Assembly (NCBI GenBank): GCA_009746045.1
Contig: RPFO01000022.1
Span: 1,689,160 to 1,731,659 of the forward strand
Direction: 5' to 3'
From: Mesostigma viride
Taxonomy: Eukaryota > Streptophyta > Mesostigmatophyceae > Mesostigmatales > Mesostigmataceae
Length of the DNA: 42,500 nt
Shown: one piece after another, positions 34,561-42,500 of the stretch
Layout: each line of letters opens with the position of its first letter
Position numbering within the stretch: the stretch's first letter is position 1
Program-made: the position numbers and the translations under genes
The notes under the pieces: generated by a model
Told to the model about the DNA's origin: nothing
Seen by the model: only the letters and a program-made list of their open reading frames with translations
Databases searched by the model: none

Positions 34561-35173
34561 CTGCACCCCCCTCCAAACGCAGTAGCCAACCGCAGGAACA
34601 ACACACATGCAACACGCCATGGTTACCCATGCTCAAGCTCCGAGCAGAAAGCAGCACAACAGAGAGGAAGTTGTCCGACATCTGGCGCCAGGTAGTTCAA
34701 GAGGCGCTGCAAACTTTAATGTTCATTTTATGAACAGAAGTTCAGAAACAGGAAAAACGTAATAAAGACAGCGAATGTGATAAGGCTGCAGTGTAAGACC
34801 ATTTCTAATTTCTTGAGCATGCATCCAGAAAGTCTTGATCGGGCTGCCCGTGCTGCCACAGCTCGCTGCCACATCGCGGTTCAGAAAAGGCCTGGCGGCC
34901 CCTTGACCAGCATGCCGGTAGCGGGCTACGATACAGGAAAGAATTTTAAAAATGCTGTCTCGTGGAGAAATGCATGATAGAAACGCCCACACAAACAAAG
35001 ACATTGGCACACAGGTTCTTGGGCATCACAGGGCAGAATTGACAGGCCTCACAAAAGACGTGCATGCATACGCGTAGGGAGATCCTAACTCTATGGAGGC
35101 TGTTTGCAAGGAGCCGTTGCACTGCCAGCACAGTGACATGCAAGCTCGGCCCCTGCTTAGTATGCATCCCATT

Positions 35174-35260
35174 CCTAGCGCTGACGCCCGCACCATTCTG
35201 AACCAGGTACCGGACGACCGTGGGGTGACCGCGGCATGACGCCGCTGTCAGTGGCGTACA
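35174..35260 (-). CDS. ankyrin repeat exon (degenerate donor)
   Basis: CTTTCAG at 35267-35261 is a good acceptor. From 35260 the frame reads CTPLTAASCRGHPTVVRYLV then QNGAGVSAR, one ankyrin repeat in phase 0. Where the donor is expected the sequence is GCTAGGAATGG without GT, and the frame stays open downstream. The donor may be mutated, so this exon could be skipped or decayed. Confidence 0.55.
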
Positions 35261-35350
35261 CTGAAAGAGCTACACTCAGCAACACAAAATCAAATGGTCC
35301 CCACGAGGGATCCATGTAGTGGGCAGAGTTGACTTCAAGGCATGTCCTGG

Positions 35351-35775
35351 GCATGATGTGGTTGGATGTGGCATGATGTGGTTGGATGTGGCACAATGCG
35401 GTTTGATGTGGTTACATGTGGTTAGATGTGACACAATGCGGTTAGATGTGACACGATGTGGTTTGATGTGGTTAGACGTGACACGATGTGGTTTGATGTG
35501 GTTAGATGTGACACGATGTGGTTTGATGTGGTTAGATGTGACACGATGTGGTTTGATGTGGTTAGACGTGACACGATGTGGTTTGATGTGGTTAGACGTG
35601 ACACGATGTGGTTTGATGTGGTTAGACGTGACACGATGTGGTTTGATGTGGTTAGACGTGACACGATGTGGTTTGATGTGGTTAGACGTGACACGATGTG
35701 GTTTGATGTGGTTAGACGTGACACGATGTGGTTTGATGTGGTTAGACGTGACACGATGTGGTTAGATGCGGTGGT
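35351..35775. repeat. 30-bp minisatellite
   Basis: About 14 copies of ACACGATGTGGTTTGATGTG plus GTTAGACGTG. The first copies vary (GGATGTGGCATGATGTGG) and the later ones are nearly identical. It lies in an apparent intron of the minus-strand ankyrin gene. Long open frames on both strands are caused by the period being a multiple of three. Confidence 0.96.
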
Positions 35776-35926
35776 TGATCCGGAATAATCGTGAGGAGAG
35801 AGGTACGGACAGACAATGCCGGGTGACGGATAATCACTAGCCACCGCTTGCCGTCAATTACTTCTCATTGACTACTATCCATGCAGAAACTCAGAAATAA
35901 GCCATGACTTTAGTGTTCCAAATTAT

Positions 35927-35955
35927 CAAGCAGACAACCAGCGCAGGCCAGAAAT
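35927..35955. mobile_element. 29-bp micro-insertion between 8-bp direct repeats
   Basis: CAAATTAT at 35919-35926 and again at 35956-35963 flanks 29 bases beginning CAAGCAGACAACC and ending GCGCAGGCCAGAAAT. Over the first 27 bases it differs from the copy at 26671 by one base. Same boundaries and different target sequence point to two independent insertions of the same tiny unit. Confidence 0.7.
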
Positions 35956-36435
35956 CAAATTATGGCGACACGCCAACGGTATGGTGCACACGGCTGGTTT
36001 GATCCCAGGACAGGCCACGAGTCACGAAACCATTTTGTTTCATGAGGAAGACGGGCCCTGTTGATATCAGTCCTGCACCTGCCTCTTGCAACATATCCAT
36101 GTCAGAAGTTAAGGCCGCAAACAAACAAAGCACGATCCTAGCGATCGCTGCCGCCGTTTGGGTGGGGACAGAATCGTCACAAGCCTTTCAAAAGCGTATG
36201 CCATGGAAGGGGACACTGCAGTTAAGGGCTTAGGCTGTTGACCGCTCAAACCGTGGAGAAGGGAACGATAGCAAATGATCGTACTATTTGACACAGTGGA
36301 GGGGGAAAACGTGAGGAGAGTCACGGAGCGTAGGATGCCAGCATGCAAGCATGTCCACTTCATACGTGTACTCGGCTAGCATGCTCAGCATTGCAGCGCT
36401 GACAAAGTTGGGGAGCGAAGTTGAACAATACGTAC

Positions 36436-36534
36436 CGCTTGCCTGGCGTTCACATCCGCACCGTTCTCGACCAGGAGGCGGACAATATCAAGAAAGCCTT
36501 TGGACGCCGCGAGGTGCAACGGTCTGTTTCCTAC
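36436..36534 (-). CDS. ankyrin repeat exon, exactly 33 codons
   Basis: Acceptor GTGTGTGCAG (ends 36535) and donor GCG|GTACGT (36435) bound 99 bases in phase 0 at both ends. The translation [20 protein letters not shown] then [13 protein letters not shown] is one near-consensus ankyrin repeat. One repeat per symmetric phase-0 exon fits growth of the protein by exon duplication or shuffling. Confidence 0.78.
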
Positions 36535-36579
36535 CTGCACACACCGGCGCGAGCAGGCAACATCGCAGCACCACAAGAG

Positions 36580-36755
36580 GACCACGATGATTAGGGCAAC
36601 TGCATCAACAACCAGACCACGATTATAAGGGAAATTGCATCAACGGCCAGACCACAATTATCAGGGCGATCGCATCAACGACCAGACCACAATTATTAGG
36701 GCTATCGCATCAATGACCATACCACAATGATTAGGGCGATCGCATCAACGACTAG
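36580..36755. repeat. 35-36 bp minisatellite, five copies
   Basis: Units run GACCACAATTATCAGGGCGA then TCGCATCAACGACCA, with about 15% divergence. It sits just upstream, on the minus strand, of the 33-codon ankyrin exon. Confidence 0.9.
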
Positions 36756-37222
36756 AAGGCCTTCATGTGGCCTCGCCGCACGTGACTGAGGAACATGACA
36801 CGCTCCAGAATGCCATCATCTGCATCACGCTGAGGTGTCGGTTATTCTCTACCCCTGTGCTGACCGTTTCAAAATGTTGATTCCCATCACATCCCCCCCC
36901 CATTGATACCGCGTGGTGCTGCAACGGGACAAGAGCCACAGTAGACTGGACTATAAACCCCGGCCTAAAGCCCAGCAAGGTGATGCGCGTGATACACATG
37001 ATAATCATTGAGTGGGCATGAGGCGCGCGCGTTATTGAACGGGCATGAGGCGCATGCGCGATCCCAAGGAAGCCCCATGAACAGGCGTCCATCATTTGTG
37101 TGCACAGTCTTCCTGGCATCCGACATGAGCAGGAAAAGCAAATAGATTTGAGAGAAAAAGGACAAGGGGGGCAGCTAGGAACAGGCGGCTACCGCGCATG
37201 ACAGGTGGTCCCGCACAGTGCA

Positions 37223-37245
37223 TGAATGAATGAATGAATGAATAA
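37223..37245. repeat. (AATG)n microsatellite
   Basis: Five tandem GAAT/AATG units followed by an A-rich stretch, within an apparent intron. Confidence 0.85.
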
Positions 37246-37752
37246 AATTAATAAAACGTAGACCTCCAGCGCTTACGGTGATACCTCGGCCGATTGCGCA
37301 GCACAGCGAGGGGTGGTCGTGCCGAGAAAAAAACAAATGAAGTGCGTCGCTGGTCGGCTGATGGCAGCTCGAACAACCGAACTCCAAGTCGTAATCCCAT
37401 TGCAAGGAAATATGTGGACCAAAGGTAGAACAGTAGAAAGGTTCCCATGCTGCCCGCAAACTTGAATGTTGAGTGCTGGCAGAGCCACGTAACATGTGTG
37501 TGCTAGAACTGACAAGGGGTCGCCCGCGCGTGGCCAAGTGGATCTATGACGCGCCGCAGACTGCTTCGCACCACGGTGGACGTGTTGTCATACCCCCCCA
37601 CACCCACCCCACCCCAGCCCCGCAACAACGGAGTAGACCTTTCATAGATCAGTTGTGTGCACGTCATGGGCCTTGCATGCATGCAGGGAAAAAGTCTACA
37701 TGCCACCCCAGCGATAAAATGCTTTAGGCCAAGAGGCGGAGTCGAGACACAC

Positions 37753-37857
37753 CTTGTCGCTGGCGTTAACATCAGCACCGCCCTCGACGTAACGCCGCAC
37801 AGCGTCCAGGTCACCTCGGTCTGCCGCAAGAATCAGCGGGGTCCTTCCCTTCATTGT
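37753..37857 (-). CDS. ankyrin repeat exon, 35 codons
   Basis: Acceptor CACTGTGGGCAG (ends 37858) and donor GACAAG|GTGTGT (37752) bound 105 bases, phase 0 at both ends. It reads TMKGRTPLILAADRGDLDAV then RRYVEGGADVNASDK, a clear ankyrin repeat. With the exon at 36436 it defines the pattern of one repeat per phase-0 exon. Confidence 0.78.
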
Positions 37858-38180
37858 CTGCCCACAGTGATGCAAGACATGTACGCCACGTTGCCGCCAT
37901 CGACAAACCCAGAAACCGCCCACGTCATGAGAACAAAGACGATTGACTTTGACAGCCGTGCTGTGCTCAGCCATCGCACAACACCACCATACATGGTAAA
38001 ACGTAGGGTGTAGACCTCAGAATCTATAGGTCACCAAGTCTCCTTCTTCCCTGCGCTTCGATTGACTATTCTGTCACGTTCTCCGATGCCCTTCACATGC
38101 CAAGCTAGCCGGTCATATGGTGCTGGCTCCTATCGCCAGCCTGTAGACGTGGCCTTGGCCATGAAAGCATCCCTAAGCAC

Positions 38181-38478
38181 ACTGGCCTACACCCATCCGT
38201 AGGAAACTTGCGTTCGGCACACTGGCCTACACCCATCCGTAGGAAACTTGCGTTCGGCACACTGGCCTACACCCATCCGTAGGAAACTTGCGTTCGGCAC
38301 ACTGGCCTACACCCATCCGTAGGAAACTTGCGTTCGGCACACTGGCCTACACCCATCCATAGGAAGCTTGCGTTCGGCACACTGGCCTACACCCATCCGT
38401 AGGAAACTTGCCTTCGGCACACTGGCCTACACCCATCCGTAGGAAACTTGCGCTCGGCACACTGGCCTACACCCATCC
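38181..38478. repeat. 40-bp minisatellite, seven copies plus a partial
   Basis: Copies start at 38181, 38221, 38261, 38301, 38341, 38381 and 38421, with a partial at 38461. The unit is ACTGGCCTACACCCATCCGT plus AGGAAACTTGCGTTCGGCAC. Copies are almost identical (one or two changes), suggesting recent expansion. Confidence 0.97.
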
Positions 38479-38926
38479 AAGCAACTGTGATTTAGGCACC
38501 TGCGTAAGGGCCTGGCGGTCATGAAAGGGCCACCACAGAGATAACTCATGAATACACCCTTGGGCACACCCTGCACACACACTGGGCACGCCGACCCAAA
38601 CCCATCCAAGCGCAATGACGATGGGACGGCCCAACAACGGAGGGGCATCCTGTACAGAGCCATGTATGCTGCACAGGTTGGGCACAAACAAGCCCTACAA
38701 GGGACGGAATCAACCAACCGGGAAAAATTGGTACTCTGGCATCCGGCCCGATTCCCTTCCCTCACATCAAACATCGTCATACATCTTGGATTGAAATTAA
38801 ATCCCGGCTCCACAGGACACCATCCGGAATTTAATCCTGGCCCACCACTCTAGCCCTCCCAGACGCCCTCCCAGATGCCCATGAAGCATGGCAGTGCTTT
38901 CCAGGGTGCCCTCTGCTCGAACTCAC

Positions 38927-39481
38927 CGCGTCCCTCATCTCCAGAAACTCCTTGTTGGTTTTCCGCGCACCCTGCAGCTGCCGCTCCAGCTCGGCTGCTA
39001 GATCTCGATAGCCTGACAGCTCGCCCTCCTTCCCCGCCAATGCCTGTTCAAGTGTGGTCGCCCTCGCTTGAAACCCTGTCAGCTCCGCCTCCCTGGCGGC
39101 CAGGGCCTTTTCCGCCGCAACCGCCCTGGCTTGGAAGCTTGAGAGCTCAGCCTCCTTTGCGGCCAAGGCTTCCTCCGCGACGGCTGTGCTCGCCTCTGCC
39201 TCATGCCTCCCTCTTGAGTGCTCCTTTAACATCCCCCGTGTGCCCTCCAGCTGGCGCCCCAGCTCTGCAGCCCTGGTCGCCAGCTCACCATCCTTGCCCA
39301 ATAATCCTTGCTCCACGGCAGCCACCCGCGCCTGCAGGCGCTGCAACTCCTCTGCTGTCGTCCGCAACTTCTCGGCCGTCTGGTCCGCCACCGTTGCCGC
39401 GAGCGCCTGCTCGGCGGCGGCCGCCCGGGCTTGGGACCTCTGGAGCTCTTCCACCACCACAAGTAAAGTCTTGGAGATGAC
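38927..39481 (-). CDS. coiled-coil exon of the ankyrin gene
   Basis: Acceptor CTTGCACCAG (ends 39482) and donor GACGCG|GTGAGT (38926) bound 555 bases, 185 codons, phase 0 at both ends. The translation is a long Ala/Glu/Leu-rich coiled coil with about 21-residue internal repeats (ELSSFQARAVAAEKALAARE, then ELTGFQARATTLEQALAGKE, then ELSGYRDLAAELERQL). It lies upstream of the ankyrin exons on the same strand with compatible phase, so one protein with an N-terminal coiled coil and C-terminal ankyrin repeats is likely. Similar exons could also belong to a separate gene; a transcript would settle it. Confidence 0.65.
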
Positions 39482-39644
39482 CTGGTGCAAGGGATATCGA
39501 TAAAGAGAGAGAACCGACCGCGCGCAGGTGCAGCCGTTCCTATTTCACGCCACACAATGAGGCAATCATGATACTGGTTCGGTACACTGACACTTTAGAA
39601 ACGGCCTCCCTTGTCACTGAGAACAGACAGAGCGGGCAGAGAGG

Positions 39645-39648
<4 letters not shown>

Positions 39649-39720
<72 letters not shown>
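39649..39720. repeat. (GA)36 microsatellite
   Basis: An uninterrupted run of 36 GA units, upstream of the coiled-coil exon on the minus strand, where it reads as (TC)n. It may extend or disturb the neighbouring polypyrimidine tract. Confidence 0.97.
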
Positions 39721-39723
<3 letters not shown>

Positions 39724-39775
39724 AAAAAGGATTCTACAGTCATCATGCTGCTTTGCCAAGGGATAGTCGACTATC

Positions 39776-39895
39776 CTGTGCAAGTCTTAAGACCACCTGT
39801 GCAAGTCTTAAGACCACCTGTGCAAGTCTTAAGACCACCTGTGCAAGTCTTAAGACCACCTGTGCAAGTCTTAAGACCACCTGTGCAAGTCTTAA
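39776..39895. repeat. 21-bp minisatellite split by a transposon
   Basis: Nearly six copies of CTGTGCAAGTCTTAAGACCA plus C. Each contains the palindrome GTCTTAAGAC with a central TTAA. The last copy is cut at its TTAA by the element at 39896-41247, and the rest of the unit (TTAAGACCACCTG) lies at 41248-41260. Confidence 0.93.
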
Positions 39896-41251
39896 CCCAT
39901 AGTCCGTAAACTGGGTGCTACAGCACCCAGTTTTGGTACCCGTCACATTTCGCGAATTTCCGGGAGCGCCGCGCCAGATGTGACGGCAGCAAGTGGTCCA
40001 ACGTGTCCAGGAACTCGTGAGCATTCAGAAAAAGTGTAGGGTTGGGGGGGTAATTCGCCATAGCCTGTAAAATATAGCCCAGGAAAGGAAATTATCACGT
40101 GACTTTGGCGGGAAATTTTCACTCGCGCGCGCGCGTAACGAGATATGGCTGCAAACGTGCCGTTAGCAAGGAAATTTTGCGTCTCGCGGCTAGAAACGGT
40201 TCAGAATGTTGCTCAGAATGGTGATGCGTTATTTTCGTAAGTCAGGCATGGCCAGATTTTCAGGATTGGGAAAATACAGGTGGGAAAATACTGCCTTCTT
40301 GGTCGTCAGTGCCAGATGGGCCATAGCGTATCGCCTTTCGATTTTCTCCTTATGGCCGGGCAGTCTGCGCCAGCCCGAGCATCCTGTTTATTACGGGACA
40401 TCCGCTGCACCATTTCCTGGGCCTGCGGATGCGTTTATAGGCCATCTATGCACGGAACATCAACCTGGTAATCATGGCAGATGCATGCATGATGCGGATA
40501 TGGCGGCCTATGCCTGTATAGCATTAGTATGTGTGAGATATGAGGGTCCCGGCCAGCAGAATTCGGAAAGGTCGTGATCGAGCCAGGTACGGCCACGTTT
40601 TTGCGTGTTGTTTGCAGCGGAATACGTCTTCCATCCATTACATTTCACGAGTTTACTAGTGCACCGTTCAGCAAGCTTCCATACCTGCTGTAGAGGGTGG
40701 TATTAGCCCTGAAAGTGCCCAGTTTGTGGCATGTCTTTGGAGTATATCATTCCGTTAGTGCAGGTAGGCAACGTGTTTGTATTCCAGCACTTTTGGCTGT
40801 CTTTTGTTGCTTACTATACTGCATATTTGTGTTGCATGCCATAAAGACCTGTTTACAAGCGCGTATTGACGCATACCCATGTGTCAATATGAGCGTGGTG
40901 CCATGGTCAGAATGCATTTCTGAGTGCACACCCCTTGGTTGGGGACCCCTGGACTATCAATTGAAATTATCCAATCATTAAAATGATGTTTGAAACCCTT
41001 CCCTGGATTATAGGGGTAGGTTCACTTTTTCTTGCCTGAAAAAGATCGTCTTTTAGACAACTTTGACAGCTAATATCTTCCAAACTACTTGCTGGACTCA
41101 AGATGTTATTGCATATTCTGAAAGCCCTTGAAGTGTAGATATTCCTGGCACCTGGGTTGAGGGTATTTGGAGTTGTAGTCTATGAGTTATGATTTTTTTC
41201 ATTTTCAGGGGTCAAAAAGTGCCAAAAAAGGCCTAGCGGACCATGGGTTAA
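39892..41251. mobile_element. piggyBac-like non-autonomous element with TTAA duplication
   Basis: TTAA at 39892-39895 and 41248-41251 flanks 1352 bp whose ends are inverted: CCCATAGTCCG from the left and, read from the right on the minus strand, CCCATGGTCCG, with one mismatch in 11. TTAA target duplication followed by CCC is the hallmark of piggyBac elements. A subterminal palindrome lies at 39908-39933. The open frames inside, the longest 123 codons at 40206, show no transposase motif, so the element needs a helper. Removing it with one TTAA restores a 21-bp minisatellite unit exactly. Confidence 0.8.
39908..39933. repeat. perfect 12-bp-arm palindrome near the element end
   Basis: AAACTGGGTGCT, two bases, then AGCACCCAGTTT. 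It lies 12 bp inside the left end of the piggyBac-like element; subterminal repeats of this sort often bind transposase. Confidence 0.9.
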
Positions 41252-41606
41252 GACCACCTGCCACTGGCCCTTCACCCATCTCCCCTCTGAGCAATCGACA
41301 AGGTGGCGGATGCAGCAGCCATGCAAGGAACTGTGGTTGCATTTATCATGTATGGCAGGGGGGGGGAGAGATCAACACCAGGCAGCAGAGCGGTGCTCCG
41401 CCGCCAAACAAGTCGTGGTTGCCGACTTCTCTTGTACGAGTTCCGCACCTCTTGTAGGCAGCATCCTCTGATAACCCTCTGTTCGCAGGTCTTTGCCTGC
41501 TAGATGAGGCAGCTCTGCGAGCATTTCACCCGAACCATGTCGCCATGGCACAAACACCCAAACGAAGCTGACATGATACTTTTCATGATGTCCAAGTCAA
41601 GCTTGT

Positions 41607-42092
41607 TGTGTTGTCTGCGCTACTTCCAACCTTGTTGCGTTGTCTGCGCTACTTCCAACCTTGTTGCGTCGTCTGCGCTACTTCCCGCCTTCTGGCGTTG
41701 TCTGCGCTACTTCCAACCTTGTTGCGTTGTCTGCGCTACTTCCCACCTTCTGGCGTTGTCTGCACTACTTCCAACCTTGTGGTGTTGTCTGCGCTACTTC
41801 CAACCCTGTGGCGTTGTCTGCGCTACTTCCAACCTTGTTGCGTTGTCTGCGCTACTTCCCACCTTGTGGCGTTGTTTGCGCTACTTCCAACCCTGTGGCG
41901 TTGTCTGCGCTACTTCCAACCTTGTTGCGTTGTCTGCGCTACTTCCAACCCTGTGGCGTTGTGTGCGCTATTTCCCACCTTCTGGCGTTGTCTGCACTAC
42001 TTCCAACCTTGTGGCGTTGTCTGCGCTACTTCCAACCTTGTTGCGTTGTCTGCGCTACCTCCAACCCTGTGGCGTTGTCTGCGCTTCTTCCA
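41607..42092. repeat. 29-bp minisatellite, about 17 copies
   Basis: Units run GTTGTCTGCGCTACTTCCAA plus CCTTGTTGC, with variants CCTTGTGGC, CCCTGTGGC and CACCTTCTGGC that alternate along the array. On the minus strand it lies in the apparent intron between the two coiled-coil exons. Open frames across it are shadows. Confidence 0.96.
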
Positions 42093-42277
42093 CTTGCGAG
42101 CATCCTCCAGCTTCTCGCATGAAGCGAAACCCTGTCCCCCAAAACGCTTCACGCCGGAACCCGTGGCTTTGTGCAGTCACCCTGCAACAAAAATAAGGTT
42201 ACTACCTGGTAGTACGGTACAGTAGTATACTTACTACCTCGTAATATAGGATCGCCAGGGTCCCTCGCTCGCCTCAC

Positions 42278-42500
42278 CTCCTCCTTCCTCTTGAGCGTCC
42301 CCCGCGCCTCCAGCAGCTGCCGCTCGAGCTCGTCCGTTCTCGCTGATGGTTGAACCCCGCTCCCAGCGAACGCCCTTTGAGCGTCCCGCACCGCTCCACG
42401 GTTCCAGTGACCTGCCTGCGCCATCAAGTCCAAACGCCTGCCTTCTACGCTGCCCTGATAATCGGGTCGCCAATGCCCGGGCAGCGTCCCACCTGCCAGC
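42278..42500 (-). CDS. partial upstream coiled-coil exon
   Basis: The minus-strand frame is open from the window edge to a good donor, AAGGAGGAG|GTGAGG at 42277, phase 0. It includes RRLDLMAQAGHWNRGAVRDA and ends TDELERQLLEARGTLKRKEE, which resembles the coil downstream (LERQLQGARKT, LEGTRGMLKE). The start is outside the window or lies at an acceptor I could not choose. Probably an earlier exon of the same gene. Confidence 0.5.

Noticed and set aside
35422-35844. Minus-strand frame repeating TTSNHIVSRL
   Set aside because: The 30-bp minisatellite period is a multiple of three, which alone gives a long repetitive frame.
36062-36175. Minus-strand stretch LFAALTSDMDMLQEAGAG as another ankyrin repeat
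   Set aside because: Only the LQEAGAG part resembles an ankyrin end; the TPLH start and clean splice sites are missing.
40206-40577. 123-codon frame inside the piggyBac-like element as its transposase
   Set aside because: Too short and without the conserved acidic motifs or Cys-rich tail of piggyBac transposases.

Overview
The window is nuclear DNA of a eukaryote. It has spliceosomal introns (GT..AG, phase 0), a BTB-BACK-WD40 gene, ankyrin exons, non-LTR retrotransposon remnants with target-site duplications, a TTAA-flanked DNA element and very many tandem repeats. GC-rich coding DNA set in repeat-rich noncoding DNA would fit a protist or alga, but nothing here fixes the species. I saw no bacterial operons, RNA genes or CRISPR.

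Layout. 1-16148 is one continuous satellite of a monomer of about 71 bp, built into higher-order duplications; it begins before the window. 16149-18915 holds a GCATGC minisatellite, two perfect inverted repeats, two identical TATA-like boxes and an AT-rich tract, with no gene I can defend. 19190-19800 is a threefold repeat of about 230 bp built on a CGCCGGCCG palindrome. 19871-23283 is a transposase-like gene with two phase-0 introns, one of which carries the same palindrome. 23982-24396 is a weak hypothetical gene on the minus strand. 25431-26310 is a 5'-truncated LINE with a 10-bp target-site duplication. 28923-31442 is an intact single-exon BTB-BACK-WD40 gene. 32469-34408 is a cluster of truncated LINE copies. 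34480-42500 is the minus-strand side of a multi-exon gene with coiled-coil exons upstream and ankyrin exons downstream. Its apparent introns hold five minisatellites, several shorter repeats and a piggyBac-like element.

The genes do not form a pathway. The coherent story is mobile-element traffic. At least three LINE copies have readable target duplications. A 27-29 bp micro-insertion recurs three times, twice between perfect 8-bp duplications, and its start matches the last codons of the LINE ORF. A piggyBac-like element sits exactly in the TTAA of a minisatellite unit. The transposase introns look like introner insertions sharing a motif with the DNA upstream of the gene. The last three are the best candidates for something undescribed.
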